A stretch of DNA of 64,000 nt, from positions 682,001-746,000 of the forward strand of contig NZ_VAWF01000001.1 of the NCBI RefSeq assembly GCF_005869845.1, given 5' to 3'. The position numbers and the translations under genes were made by a program. Positions 1-9,603 of the stretch are shown piece after piece. Position 1 is the first letter of the stretch; each line of letters begins with the position of its first letter. This DNA comes from Fodinibius saliphilus. Lineage in GTDB: Bacteria > Bacteroidota > Rhodothermia > Balneolales > Balneolaceae. The notes below the pieces were generated by a model that saw only the letters and a program-made list of their open reading frames with translations, had not been told where the DNA came from and searched no databases.

Positions 1-952
1 AAGTAGAATATAAAAAGTTCGCGAGCATTTTTTTCAAATCCCCGATATCACTTTGTAATTCTACAAGAGCACGATAAATCAATTTTTGATCATCATTACC
101 AAAAGCTCCGTTTTTATTACTATCATTTTGTTCTGCTAAAACAGGTAGGTTATCTGCAGAGCCGGTATGTTGTCGTCCCTTAAGGTATTTCTGAAGTTTT
201 TCAGTATCAATGAATTGGGATTTTTCGAGAACGACCAGCTGCTCAGCTACATTTCGAAGTTCACGCACATTGCCCGGCCAACGGTATGATACCAACAGTT
301 CTTTGGCTTCGTCAGAAAATCCTTTGAAAACGGAGTCATACTTTGCGGAAAATTCAGTAACAAATTTTCTAAATATTGGGATAATATCATCCGGACGGTC
401 TCGAAGAGGAGGTAGTTTTACTTTGACGGTATCTAAGCGATAAAATAGGTCTTCCCGGAAAGTTTCTTCCTGTACCAGCTGCCAAAGATCCTTATTCGTG
501 GCTGCAATAACACGGACATCAGTAGTACGAACTTTACTGGTTCCTACACGAAAATATTCACCGGATTCTAGTACTCGCAAGAGTTTTACCTGCACATTGG
601 CAGGGGTATCTCCAATCTCATCAAGAAAGATGGTGCCGCCGTCGGCCTTTTCAAAATATCCTTTACGTGCTTCATGTGCGCCTGTAAAAGCTCCTTTTTC
701 GTGACCAAAAAGCTCACTTTCAATAATTCCTTCGGGAATGGCTCCACAGTTAACAATGACCATGTTATTGTGTTTCCGATTGCTTATTTCGTGAATTGCC
801 TTGGCAGTTACATCTTTACCTACACCACTCTCACCCTGCAGTAGTACCGTAATATCTGTATCGGCTACCTGTACAACTTTGTCTATAACCTGCTTTAGAG
901 CAGCCGATTCTCCAATAAGTCCAAACCTTTCCTGAAATGCTTCCCGATCCAT
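1..952 (-). CDS. Sigma-54-dependent transcriptional activator (AAA+), 3' end outside window
   Basis: The minus strand is open from an ATG at 952 to the window edge (317 codons). It reads as the AAA+ domain of a sigma-54 (RpoN) activator: a Walker A-like GESGVGKD at residues 40-47, the sigma-54 contact loop GAFTGA at 87-92, and a Walker B region FLDEIGD. The AAA+ domain starts almost at the first methionine, so there is no receiver or sensor domain upstream in this frame. Such short activators either act constitutively or are controlled by separate proteins. The C-terminal DNA-binding helix-turn-helix is cut off by the window edge, so targets cannot be guessed. The family is certain; the role is not. 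Confidence 0.93.
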   Translation of the reverse strand, partial: MDREAFQERFGLIGESAALKQVIDKVVQVADTDITVLLQGESGVGKDVTAKAIHEISNRKHNNMVIVNCGAIPEGIIESELFGHEKGAFTGAHEARKGYFEKADGGTIFLDEIGDTPANVQVKLLRVLESGEYFRVGTSKVRTTDVRVIAATNKDLWQLVQEETFREDLFYRLDTVKVKLPPLRDRPDDIIPIFRKFVTEFSAKYDSVFKGFSDEAKELLVSYRWPGNVRELRNVAEQLVVLEKSQFIDTEKLQKYLKGRQHTGSADNLPVLAEQNDSNKNGAFGNDDQKLIYRALVELQSDIGDLKKMLANFLYST

Positions 953-1242
953 AAAGAGATGCTACATCTGTCTTAAATCATTCAATGTTTATTGACTCTA
1001 AAGGTAAGAATTCCACTCCTAGATACATAAAGAGATTCTGATATTATTATAACCAGCTGAGATATTGATATATTTTATTATTTAAAATACTGTCATCAGT
1101 AAATGCTATTTTATTAGAAAATTTTAAAGTTAAGTAACTATTTTAGGTTTTAATCGTCATACATTCAGAAGATGAACTTTAAACTTAAATGCATCTATTT
1201 ATTTAGGTTCCTTCTGATGGTTCTATCAGACAACAGGGTAGC

Positions 1243-1800
1243 ATGAAGCAGCAAAAGGAACGACAGTTAATTGAACAAATACAAAATGGACAAAGCGGTG
1301 AGTATAGAACGCTTGTTGATCGGTATGCACCTATGGTATTTAGTATCGTGAACAACTTTGTTGATGCTGAAGCAGATAGAGAAGAGTTGGCACAAGCTAT
1401 TTTTGTGAAAGCTTATGAACGTCTGGGTTCGTTTAAAGGAGATTCAAAATTTTCTTCATGGCTCTATTCACTGGCAAAAAATCATTGTAGGGACTATGCT
1501 AAAAATATTCGCAGGAATAACAGCAATTTTAGTGAGATGGATGAACAGGATCTTAATTCCCGCCTGCGAGATGATGGGTTGCCGGATAAAGAAGTTGAAC
1601 GTCAACAATGGATAGCACTCTTGCAAGAAGGACTTGATAATATAAATACTGAGTATGCTGAGGCCTTTATGATGAAGTATAATGAGGATATGAGCTATAA
1701 AGCGATGTCAAACAGGCTAGATGCATCTGTTAGTGCACTTAAAGTCCGTGTTTACCGAGCTAAAAAAGAACTTAAGAACTATATTGAAAAACGGGGTTAA
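1243..1800 (+). CDS. RNA polymerase sigma factor, ECF (sigma-70) family
   Basis: This 185-residue protein has the two-domain ECF layout. Region 2 lies at about residues 20-90, with the -10 recognition helix around FKGDSKFSSWLYSLAKNHCRDYAK; region 4 is a C-terminal helix-turn-helix (MSYKAMSNRLDASVSALKVR). The ATG follows a GGG-containing Shine-Dalgarno-like stretch. The next gene starts six bases after the stop and encodes a single-span membrane protein with an N-terminal cytoplasmic part, the usual arrangement for a sigma/anti-sigma pair. It would direct transcription in response to an envelope signal. The promoter and signal are unknown. Confidence 0.92.
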   Translation: MKQQKERQLIEQIQNGQSGEYRTLVDRYAPMVFSIVNNFVDAEADREELAQAIFVKAYERLGSFKGDSKFSSWLYSLAKNHCRDYAKNIRRNNSNFSEMDEQDLNSRLRDDGLPDKEVERQQWIALLQEGLDNINTEYAEAFMMKYNEDMSYKAMSNRLDASVSALKVRVYRAKKELKNYIEKRG

Positions 1801-1805
1801 TTATT

Positions 1806-2528
1806 ATGGATAAAGATACTTTACTCCGAAAATACTTAAATGGAGAACTCTCTGATGACAAAGAGAGAGAGGCATTGCATATGATTGCAGATGACCCTGA
1901 TATGCGATCTATGTTACGTTTCGAACAAATGCTTTCCAGTAATTTTTCTGCCGGTGTTTTTGATAAGAAAGAAGCTACAGTCCCCAAAGGGTTTACTGAT
2001 AATGTAATGAATCAGATTAATGAAGAATCTGAAAGCTTTCAACGGACAGGGGTAATCGAAAGAATAAAGAACTGGACAGAACAACTTTGGGAACCACGCC
2101 CAATACAATGGCGACCTGCATACAGTTTCGTATTTGGACTTCTAGTTCTCATCTCTTTGTCATATCCGTTACTATTTTTGCAAGAGAAACGTTCAATGTT
2201 ATCTGATGAAATTGAGAATACACAAAAAATAGATTCCTCAATACAGCAAGTTTCCTCGGGGACAAACGATGTGATGTTACGTTTTATGTACCTTGATGAT
2301 GAGGCGCAATCTATGGCTGTGGCTGGCGATTTCAGCAATTGGGAACCGGTAGAACTATCAAAAAAAGTTATTAATGGTAAAACCGTTTGGACAGGGCTTG
2401 TATCAATGGGACGTGGCGAACATAATTATATGTTTATAAAAGATGGAGAAGAATGGGTTACTGATCCACTTGCGCCCGTACACCGCGATGATGGCTTCGG
2501 GAATAAAAATGCAGTTATATACATATGA
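1806..2528 (+). CDS. Putative anti-sigma factor with extracytoplasmic glycogen-binding-like (AMPK/CBM48) E-set domain
   Basis: The protein has 240 residues: a cytoplasmic N-terminus of about 100 residues beginning MDKDTLLRKYLNGELSD, as in zinc-less anti-sigma proteins; one membrane span at about 104-125; and a C-terminal domain at about 153-240 with the pattern VAGDFSNWEP ... DPLAP, characteristic of the AMPK glycogen-binding/isoamylase N-terminal E-set family. It sits directly behind the ECF sigma gene and overlaps the next gene by four bases (ATGA). The anti-sigma role is inferred from position and topology; the E-set assignment rests on recognisable motifs. A carbohydrate-sensing regulator is a reasonable hypothesis. 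Confidence 0.7.
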   Translation: MDKDTLLRKYLNGELSDDKEREALHMIADDPDMRSMLRFEQMLSSNFSAGVFDKKEATVPKGFTDNVMNQINEESESFQRTGVIERIKNWTEQLWEPRPIQWRPAYSFVFGLLVLISLSYPLLFLQEKRSMLSDEIENTQKIDSSIQQVSSGTNDVMLRFMYLDDEAQSMAVAGDFSNWEPVELSKKVINGKTVWTGLVSMGRGEHNYMFIKDGEEWVTDPLAPVHRDDGFGNKNAVIYI

Positions 2529-3793
2529 GATCATTCATAATTATTATGAGTATTTCACTAGCAATAACAACGTTGGGTAAAAGTCAGCAGTGGCAAAATA
2601 CTGTGTCTGTTGATTCACGCTTTGGCTATTCGACCAATAGCTATCTTAACCCATTTTTAGCTGAGTGGGATAGTTCAGTAGAATCGGGATATAATTTTAC
2701 ATCTGTATTATGGCAATCTTATTGGCATAAGAATAAAAACTCTATCTCCATTACGGCAGGGGGGCTTTATGAGCCGATATTTAATTCTGGTGAAAACTGG
2801 AAAGGAGGTATGGGCACTGTTAATTATAGCCATCGGTTTAATAGCGTAAGTGCAGGAGTTGAAGTGGGAGGTAGCTACTTTAGTTCTACCTACAGTAGAA
2901 GTATAGGATGGATTCAACCTAAAATAACCTGGCTTATTTCACCTTTTACCTCTGTTCGTATTAAGGCGGGTTCGAATTTCAGGAATTACCAGGATGCTCA
3001 AAATCGGCCAACAGGCAGTAGTCGATTTGATATATACGGCATGGAATTGGAAACATGGCCAAGTTATGAATGGAGTATTACTGCTGGTTTATATGGTTCT
3101 CTTAATACTTTTCCCAGATTGCAAGAAGGTTTTAATGCGAATACCACAGTAAGTTATCACTTTAGCAATGGTGCCAATATCGGGTTAAATATTGGTCTTC
3201 AACAATATATAACAGAGTTTTCTGAGGAGACTAATACAGGGGGAGGTCCCCCTGGAGGAGGGCCTCCGGGTTCAGGTCCCGGTGGTGGACAAACTACTAC
3301 GACTGTACAAAACACTGATCGCATAGCTCAATTAGGGAGTAGCGGTTCACTGCCTGTTAACGAATATTTTACTCTCTTTGCTTCTTTTCAATTTCTACAG
3401 CTTCATTCTGAGAGCTCAAATATCACAACCAGTGATTATAAGGTCTCTGGCGGAGTGCGTTTCAGCTTTACACCTGAGTTTGGAAAAAACGCCGATCACG
3501 TTCGTCCAAAATGGACGATCAAAGAAAGCAGTCAGCATCTACACCTTAATTACAATACTGAGGGACGGTTATATCTGGTAGGCGAATTTAATAATTGGAA
3601 TAAGGCGGGAATACCGCTTCGAAAGCAAGACAATAATAACTACGCAGCCCAGCTTGATTTATCGCCAGGCAGTTATGAATATAAAATTCTTCAGCGGCAA
3701 GGGGATTCAGAGAAATGGCTACCGTTTGCTAAGGAAATCTATACGGTAGATGATGGATATGGAAGTGAGAACGCAATTTTATTGGTTGAATAA
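2525..3793 (+). CDS. Predicted outer-membrane beta-barrel-like protein with C-terminal glycogen-binding-like E-set domain
   Basis: The protein has 422 residues, a signal peptide (MRSFIIIMSISLAITTLGKSQ), then about 300 residues of alternating aromatic/polar strands typical of an outer-membrane barrel, interrupted by a low-complexity Gly-Pro loop (residues about 240-260). The last 85 residues repeat the fold seen at the end of the preceding protein (LVGEFNNWNKAG ... DDGYGSENA), again an AMPK/CBM48-like E-set. It is translationally coupled to the putative anti-sigma gene (ATGA overlap). The function is unknown. The shared end domain suggests both products handle the same ligand or each other. 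Confidence 0.65.
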   Translation: MRSFIIIMSISLAITTLGKSQQWQNTVSVDSRFGYSTNSYLNPFLAEWDSSVESGYNFTSVLWQSYWHKNKNSISITAGGLYEPIFNSGENWKGGMGTVNYSHRFNSVSAGVEVGGSYFSSTYSRSIGWIQPKITWLISPFTSVRIKAGSNFRNYQDAQNRPTGSSRFDIYGMELETWPSYEWSITAGLYGSLNTFPRLQEGFNANTTVSYHFSNGANIGLNIGLQQYITEFSEETNTGGGPPGGGPPGSGPGGGQTTTTVQNTDRIAQLGSSGSLPVNEYFTLFASFQFLQLHSESSNITTSDYKVSGGVRFSFTPEFGKNADHVRPKWTIKESSQHLHLNYNTEGRLYLVGEFNNWNKAGIPLRKQDNNNYAAQLDLSPGSYEYKILQRQGDSEKWLPFAKEIYTVDDGYGSENAILLVE

Positions 3794-3807
3794 AACAGAG
3801 AAGCATT

Positions 3808-4710
3808 ATGACTTTAGTTAAAAAGATAAATACATTATTACTAGTAGTGGCCATGATTTTTATGGCTTCAGCTAACATATTCGCCCAGCAAGCTGATATG
3901 CAAGAATGGATTGAAAAAGCTAAGCAGGCAGGAATCAGCGAGACGGTGTTGACTGAATTACAAAATAGAGTTGTAAATAAAGGATTGAGCCTGGAGCAGG
4001 CAAAAGGAGTAATGAAACCCGCTATTTCCATGGCGAACCAAAACCTACCATCTGAAGTTATTATTCAGAAAGCTTTAGAAGGGTTTTCAAAAGGGATACC
4101 GGGACCAAGGGTGCTCACGGTAGTTGAAAAAATGCAGGGAAGTATTCAGCAATCGGCACAAATTGTTGATCCGTGGATGAAAAAGCCCCAAGTGCAGGAG
4201 ATGGTAAACAGGCAAAAAACAATGACAAAAGAAGAATTTAGAGACGAGCTTACAACAACAGCCTCTAAATCCATTATGCAGAATATGTCTGTTGAAGCTG
4301 TAACTGAAGTATTGAACGAAATTGCTAACCGGTCTGTACTAGCAAAGTCTAGTCCGCCCCAAGTTATTGCAGCAATGGGGATATTACCTGATCTCCCTTC
4401 GTCTGCTGATAACTCAAATGCTTCTTCTAAACTTATTGTACGTGCCGTAAAAGGTGGTTTTAAAGCCTCTGACCTTCAAAAATTACCATCAGCCATGAAG
4501 ATGGCACAACAGCAAAGTGAACTACCTGCAGCGTCTGTAGTGAAAGGGGTAGCAGGACAAATGAAAGGCGGCATTCCCGCAAAGCAGATACTACAAAACT
4601 TATTTAATGGTAAGGTTGGAGGCGGTCCTCCGGGTGATATCCCTCCTGGTTTAAAGAACAAACCAGACACAGGGAATAAGGGTAACAATCAAGGACGAAA
4701 CGGCGAATAA
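3808..4710 (+). CDS. Secreted helical protein of unknown function
   Basis: The protein has 300 residues with a clear signal peptide ending ANIFAQQ. The mature part is predicted helical and contains repeated short units of the type LSLEQAKGVMKPA / LPSEVIIQKALEGFSKGIP / GIPAKQILQNLFNGK, suggesting an internal tandem alpha repeat. The tail is rich in Gly, Pro and Asn (GGGPPGDIPPGLKNKP). It is the last gene of the ECF operon and is followed by a hairpin terminator. No family was recognised. Its operon position points to an envelope role with the two E-set proteins. Confidence 0.6.
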   Translation: MTLVKKINTLLLVVAMIFMASANIFAQQADMQEWIEKAKQAGISETVLTELQNRVVNKGLSLEQAKGVMKPAISMANQNLPSEVIIQKALEGFSKGIPGPRVLTVVEKMQGSIQQSAQIVDPWMKKPQVQEMVNRQKTMTKEEFRDELTTTASKSIMQNMSVEAVTEVLNEIANRSVLAKSSPPQVIAAMGILPDLPSSADNSNASSKLIVRAVKGGFKASDLQKLPSAMKMAQQQSELPAASVVKGVAGQMKGGIPAKQILQNLFNGKVGGGPPGDIPPGLKNKPDTGNKGNNQGRNGE

Positions 4711-4737
4711 AGCTCATTACAATTTATATGTACGTAA

Positions 4738-4771
4738 AAGGCTGCTTGTAAAATAGCAGCCTTATCTTTTT
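4738..4771 (+). terminator. Rho-independent terminator of the ECF operon
   Basis: An eight-base-pair stem AAGGCTGC/GCAGCCTT with a ten-base loop is followed by ATCTTTTT, 28 bases after the last stop codon of the operon. Confidence 0.85.
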
Positions 4772-4877
4772 AAAAAAAATGAAAATACCTTGTAACCATT
4801 AGTTATTCCACTCGTCATAAGGACAGAATAAAGTAGAAATGGTCTAAGAATTAAATCTTAATAAAGGGTATAATATT

Positions 4878-5681
4878 ATGATAACTAAAAAGATACTTTC
4901 ATTCCCCATTGCTCTTCTGATTATAATTTCAATGGTTTTTGTTAGCTGTAACACCAGCTCTGATGGTGATACTGGTACGATGACTGTAGAGATGACTGAT
5001 GCCCCTATCGATTCAGCCGATGCAGTAAATGTATTCATAGAAAGAGTAGAGGTGGAATCCCAAGACGGCTCGGGGTGGATTACCCTTAATGAGCCTCAAC
5101 AAGAATACAATCTGTTGGACCTTGTAAACGGTGCTACTTCGGTAATAGGAACAAGTGAACTGGAGGCGGGGACCTACAATCAAATTCGTTTGATTTTAAG
5201 TGGTACCGGACATAGTGTTGTAGTAGACGGAAAACCATACTCAATGAAAGCTCCGGGTGGTCAACAGACAGGGGTAAAACTTAATATCAATGCAGAAATT
5301 GAACCAGATATTGAGTACGTGCTATTGCTGGACTTCGAAGCAAGCAGATCAGTTACTAAAGCAGGTGAAAGTGGAAAATATGTACTCAAACCTGTAATTG
5401 ATGCCAAAGAAAAAGCTATTACAGGTAATATAGCAGGTACCGTTGACCCTATTGAAGCTGAACCAGTCGTTTATGCTATCGCAAATTCAGATACATTGGC
5501 ATCTACCATTGCCGATACTGCGGATGGCGAGTTCAAGCTAATTGGATTAGAAGAGGGTGCATATGATGTTTCTGTTAATCCTAGAAACGATAGTTACAGC
5601 GAAACTATTGAAGAGGGAGTAAACGTCACTGTTGAATCAACCAATGATATCGGTACTGTAACAGTACCCTCATCCAACTAA
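4878..5681 (+). CDS. DUF4382 domain lipoprotein
   Basis: The protein has 267 residues and a lipoprotein signal: hydrophobic stretch FPIALLIIISMVFVSC with the lipobox cysteine at residue 24. The mature N-terminal half matches the DUF4382 pattern (GTMTVEMTDAPID ... VNVFIERVEV ... YNLLDLVNG ... AGTYNQIRLIL), a beta-sandwich found in cell-surface proteins. The C-terminal 75 residues resemble a carboxypeptidase-regulatory-like domain (GNIAGTVDPIEAEP ... GAYDVSVNP). It is a monocistronic gene with its own terminator. Expected location is the outer membrane or periplasm; the ligand is unknown. Confidence 0.8.
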   Translation: MITKKILSFPIALLIIISMVFVSCNTSSDGDTGTMTVEMTDAPIDSADAVNVFIERVEVESQDGSGWITLNEPQQEYNLLDLVNGATSVIGTSELEAGTYNQIRLILSGTGHSVVVDGKPYSMKAPGGQQTGVKLNINAEIEPDIEYVLLLDFEASRSVTKAGESGKYVLKPVIDAKEKAITGNIAGTVDPIEAEPVVYAIANSDTLASTIADTADGEFKLIGLEEGAYDVSVNPRNDSYSETIEEGVNVTVESTNDIGTVTVPSSN

Positions 5682-5704
5682 TTAAGTACTATTCCCCGAA
5701 GCCC

Positions 5705-5743
5705 AAGGCTCGCACCCATCTGTTGGGTGTGGGCCTTTTTTAT
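5705..5743 (+). terminator. Rho-independent terminator after the DUF4382 gene
   Basis: A long stem (AAGGCTCGCACCCA paired with TGGGTGTGGGCCTT, one G-T pair) is followed by a T tract, 24 bases after the stop. Confidence 0.9.
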
Positions 5744-5909
5744 ATCAAGTACATTGAGTAGTTATGTTGAACCAAATTTAGTTAATATGTAAGGTTTCCC
5801 CTTTCCAGAGGTCCTACTATTGTATAATAATACAATCATCTTAAGAGCCCTCATATTCTTTGGGGATTACTACCATTTCTAATGACAAAAATAACCAAGA
5901 GAGTATACT

Positions 5910-7775
5910 ATGAGTTATATTTTTGAAGGTAAACTATATGGACGTCTTTGTGACGGTTGTAATGAAAAAATACCAAATGTTAAAATACGATTATATAGGT
6001 TAAGAGAATCCCAAGATGAAACGCTTTTAGCAACTGATGAACCCAAGAATAATTTCCGGATATTAACAAAGAAAGAGTTAGAGGCAAAGCAAGATTATCT
6101 TCTTGCCGAAACCGAGACTAATATCAATGGCGGATTCGATTTTAATCTGGATAAAATAAAAGGATATAATGGGGAGTCATTTGAAATTGATGTGTACGTA
6201 GAATCAGTTCCCGGCCAAGAAAAACGCCCACAAAATCTTGATCCTGTTCAATTTACAGCTGATGTGTATAAACCGCATCCCAGGGGTGAAGAAGATAAAA
6301 GGAAAGCTGGTTGGGAGTATTATGTTCCTTACCGTTATTGGTGCCGTATACGGGAAAAATTGGGGGGCTATGTTATATGTGGCCAAATATTGGATTGCAA
6401 AACCGAAATCCCTATACCGAATGTTGAAGTTTTTGCTCATGACCGTGATTGGTTACAAGATGATGATCTTGGGTCGGGATATACGGACGCTAATGGATAT
6501 TTTAGAATTTACTACTCCGCCAGCGACTTCAAAAAAGGTACTGTTTTAGATGTTGAACTGGTAGGCGGACCTGACTTATACTTTTCCATAAAAACCCCAA
6601 TGGGCACTCCCCTTTTAGCTGAGGATCCTTCAAGAGGTAGACAACCTGACCGGGAAAATGCAGGTGCCTGTTTTTGCGTAAATCTGTGTGTGTCGCATGA
6701 TAAAATACCGCCACCACCAGAACCTAAGCCAGCTTTTACGAACATCGGTGGCTATGACTATGAAAATGACATTGACAGCATACCTCCAGGTACCGGGCTA
6801 ACTAATGGACAAGGTAGGGCCTTTTTTCGTACCCTCCGATTAAACGGCACATTGTCAAAAAAGTACAATGGCAAACAGTTAGAGTACCGTTTTGAAACAC
6901 GAGAGGTTGATTCAAATGGAAATCCAACAGGAAGTTGGAAACAAGTCAAGAAAAGCCAACTTGGTAAGCAAAAAATGGGAGTACTACAAAAATCGAATCC
7001 TGCCTTTCCGGCATCAAGTCCAAATCCCATTAAAAATGTGGATTACGTCATAAAGCCGAATCAACCTGATGAAATACCGGTATCCATTATTACTGATAGC
7101 AGTGGTAAAGATTGGATACAGGTGCCACAGGAAGATGATCATCCACTCGATTCTTCAGGGGGAGGCTACTTTACACCAAATCATAATCTAGTAGCTCTAA
7201 ATACCCGAACTCTGGCTCCATTCAACGATGTAGACCTATCGGGGCTGGTTACGGGCGATAGTTCGACTTCAACAGGAAAACCCCTTGTAGAAAACAAACA
7301 CTTTGCTATCCGGATGATTGTTCGAGAGAAGGGAAATTCTGCTACTGAAATGGTTACAGGTATCTGTGAGCATATTGCTGTCAATAACACTCTATATGAT
7401 GGTATTGATAGTCATCCATCGTGGTATTCTAATGTTAGAAATGACCAGCTGGCTGTAACAATGGTTAACATTGATCAACTACAAGGCAATGGGTGTTCTG
7501 GTATTGCTGATCAGTTGGACATATTGTTCACGGCAGCTCATCCCAATTTGGGAGCGGTTAATATTAATATGACAGGTCCGGGCGGTCCGTATGGTTTTAA
7601 TATTCCTGCAGCTCCAACATCAGGTGATCATTACGGAACAGCAACACCTAACTTTAGCGTTGCTGACTTAAATCCTTGTGCATATATTGTGAGTATGAGT
7701 GTACAAGTGTTACTTACTGACGGGGACCATACACCTCATAATCGGTATGATAAGATTGCTTTCTGTAAAAAGTAA
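5910..7775 (+). CDS. Large cytosolic-looking protein with carboxypeptidase-regulatory-like beta domains, function unknown
   Basis: The protein has 621 residues and no recognisable signal peptide (starts MSYIFEGKLYGRLCDGCNEK). It contains at least two segments typical of transthyretin/CarboxypepD_reg-like beta-sandwiches: residues about 5-90 (GKLYGRLCDGCNEKIPNVKI) and 150-215 (GGYVICGQILDCKTEIPIPN ... TDANGYFRIYY). Several Cys residues cluster near the start of each. A proline-rich linker (PPPPEPKP) leads into a long C-terminal half without a recognised family. It is flanked by terminators on both sides and so is a single transcription unit. It could be a structural component of an export or contractile apparatus, but nothing nearby supports that. 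Confidence 0.6.
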   Translation: MSYIFEGKLYGRLCDGCNEKIPNVKIRLYRLRESQDETLLATDEPKNNFRILTKKELEAKQDYLLAETETNINGGFDFNLDKIKGYNGESFEIDVYVESVPGQEKRPQNLDPVQFTADVYKPHPRGEEDKRKAGWEYYVPYRYWCRIREKLGGYVICGQILDCKTEIPIPNVEVFAHDRDWLQDDDLGSGYTDANGYFRIYYSASDFKKGTVLDVELVGGPDLYFSIKTPMGTPLLAEDPSRGRQPDRENAGACFCVNLCVSHDKIPPPPEPKPAFTNIGGYDYENDIDSIPPGTGLTNGQGRAFFRTLRLNGTLSKKYNGKQLEYRFETREVDSNGNPTGSWKQVKKSQLGKQKMGVLQKSNPAFPASSPNPIKNVDYVIKPNQPDEIPVSIITDSSGKDWIQVPQEDDHPLDSSGGGYFTPNHNLVALNTRTLAPFNDVDLSGLVTGDSSTSTGKPLVENKHFAIRMIVREKGNSATEMVTGICEHIAVNNTLYDGIDSHPSWYSNVRNDQLAVTMVNIDQLQGNGCSGIADQLDILFTAAHPNLGAVNINMTGPGGPYGFNIPAAPTSGDHYGTATPNFSVADLNPCAYIVSMSVQVLLTDGDHTPHNRYDKIAFCKK

Positions 7776-7812
7776 TTCTTTTAGTAGTAATAAACCTTAG
7801 TAAAGGCCAAAC

Positions 7813-7848
7813 AAAAAACGGAGTGCAAACAAGCACTCCGTTTTTTTA
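7813..7848. terminator. Bidirectional terminator between two convergent genes
   Basis: The perfect hairpin ACGGAGTGC/GCACTCCGT is flanked by an A tract on the left and a T tract on the right, so it can serve the plus-strand gene ending at 7775 and the minus-strand miaB ending at 7883. Confidence 0.92.
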
Positions 7849-7882
7849 TAAAGAGGAAACAGAATATAGGCAAGAAAAACTA

Positions 7883-9247
7883 TTATACGGCCACTTTTTC
7901 TTGGTCAAATTCTTCTATGCTACTTTTCTTGACAAAATCTCCCATCAGGGTAGCAGAAGTACAATCTTTAATCATTACTTCTACATAATCACCTTTTTCA
8001 ATATGGCCAGGTCGATCAAAAACGACCATTTTATTCGTATCTGTTCGTCCACACAGTTGTTCATCAGAGCGCTTACTGGTGCCTTCGACCAAGACTAAAT
8101 GACGGCGCCCAATTTCTTTTTCATTCAGTTCTCCCTGTATATCCATCTGTTGTTCAATAATTTCTGAGAGTCGTCGCTTTTTAACATCTTCTGGCACGTT
8201 ATCCTCATATTTGCGTTCTGCCAGCGTGCGACCACGTTCAGAATAGGAGAACATATAGGCCAGATCATATTTAACCTTAGCCATTAAGGACAGAGTATCT
8301 TTATGCTCCTCTTCAGTTTCATCACAAAAACCAGAAATAATATCTGTAGAAAGCGTTACCCCTGGTATAATTTCGCGCATTTTATCTACAAGATCGAGAT
8401 ATTGTTTGCGTGTATATGGGCGACGCATCCTTTCTAATACCGCATTGTTACCTGATTGGGCCGGAATATGAATGTAGTTGCAAAGGTTTGGTTGCTCGCT
8501 AATTATTTGTAAAAGTTCCTCTGGAAAGTCTTTGGGGTGAGGAGAAGAGAAGCGAATCCGCATTTCAGGATCAACTTGACTTGCCTTATACATCAGGTCG
8601 GCAAATGAATGTTCTCCATCATCATAAGAGTTTACATTTTGCCCCAATAATGTGACTTCACGGTATCCCTGTTCACTAAGCTGTTCAAGTTCCTCGATAA
8701 TACTTTCAGCATCCCGGCTTCGTTCACGGCCACGGGTAAAGGGGACTACACAAAAAGCACACATGTTGTCACACCCTCGCATAATGGTGACAAATGCACT
8801 TACACCATTATCATTACGACGGACCGGTTTAATATCAGCATAGGTTTCTTCAAGTGAAAGAAGCACGTTCACAGCCTTGCGGCCATCGTCCACATCAGCA
8901 AGAAGTTTAGGAAGGTCTCGATATGCATCAGGCCCCACAACTAAGTCAACCAACTCTTCTTTTTCCATGATTTTATCACGGATTCGTTCGGCCATACAGC
9001 CAAGAACCCCAACGGTTAGGTCACCGTCTTTTTCCCTTTTTAGTGCTTTGAACTCTTTTAACCTATTCCAAACCCGTTCTTCAGCGTTATCACGAATAGA
9101 GCAGGTATTTACGAAAATAACTTCTGCATCTTCGGGCTCATTTACTGGTTCCATACCGTCTTCCATAAGAATGGAATTAACTATTTCGGTATCTGAGACG
9201 TTCATTTGGCAGCCGTATGTCTCAATATAAAAGTTGCGTTGATCCAA
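7883..9247 (-). CDS. miaB: tRNA-2-methylthio-N6-dimethylallyladenosine synthase MiaB
   Basis: This radical-SAM methylthiotransferase adds a methylthio group to i6A37 of tRNAs reading U-starting codons. The 454-residue protein has the three expected parts: an N-terminal UPF0004 domain with conserved cysteines ([28 protein letters not shown]), the radical-SAM cluster motif [12 protein letters not shown] at about residues 159-170, followed by TRGRERSR, and a C-terminal TRAM domain ([12 protein letters not shown] ... GDYVEVMI). Length and motif order are those of MiaB rather than MtaB or RimO. It is convergent with the upstream gene and shares its terminator. Confidence 0.96.
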   Translation of the reverse strand: MDQRNFYIETYGCQMNVSDTEIVNSILMEDGMEPVNEPEDAEVIFVNTCSIRDNAEERVWNRLKEFKALKREKDGDLTVGVLGCMAERIRDKIMEKEELVDLVVGPDAYRDLPKLLADVDDGRKAVNVLLSLEETYADIKPVRRNDNGVSAFVTIMRGCDNMCAFCVVPFTRGRERSRDAESIIEELEQLSEQGYREVTLLGQNVNSYDDGEHSFADLMYKASQVDPEMRIRFSSPHPKDFPEELLQIISEQPNLCNYIHIPAQSGNNAVLERMRRPYTRKQYLDLVDKMREIIPGVTLSTDIISGFCDETEEEHKDTLSLMAKVKYDLAYMFSYSERGRTLAERKYEDNVPEDVKKRRLSEIIEQQMDIQGELNEKEIGRRHLVLVEGTSKRSDEQLCGRTDTNKMVVFDRPGHIEKGDYVEVMIKDCTSATLMGDFVKKSSIEEFDQEKVAV

Positions 9248-9603
9248 TGTATACGGGGTTTAATTGCTGATTGATTAAGCTATGAAATATAAGAAGAGAT
9301 AGACTTTTTATGAAAGCTAAATAGATTAGTAAAAATAGAGTAACCAGAACCTAAAATAAACTCCCTCTTTTAAAAATTATCTCCGTTCATTTCTGTTACC
9401 GGGTTACCGTCCTAGAAAGAGATAAGCTTATGCTCAAAGAGGGAAAGGAAAATTCTTTAACCTCGCTCTGAGATACTGCGATTGCCGTTTCATATGTTTA
9501 TTTGGAGTGCAATTTCTTCGGGCCTTATGGTTGATAGGTTTTAAAACTTCTGGCACCTATTTAAGGACCCGGATCTGGATTTCGGATTTGATTCCAGCAG
9601 TAA
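9248..9603. other. Gene-free interval with a nested stem structure
   Basis: No credible ORF is present between miaB and pyrE. Bases 9362-9370 pair with 9436-9444 (nine pairs), and inside this 9377-9383 pairs with 9419-9425 (seven pairs); the apical part holds a GTTACC direct repeat. The arrangement could be a small structured RNA or a leader on either strand, but no known RNA family was recognised. Confidence 0.3.
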
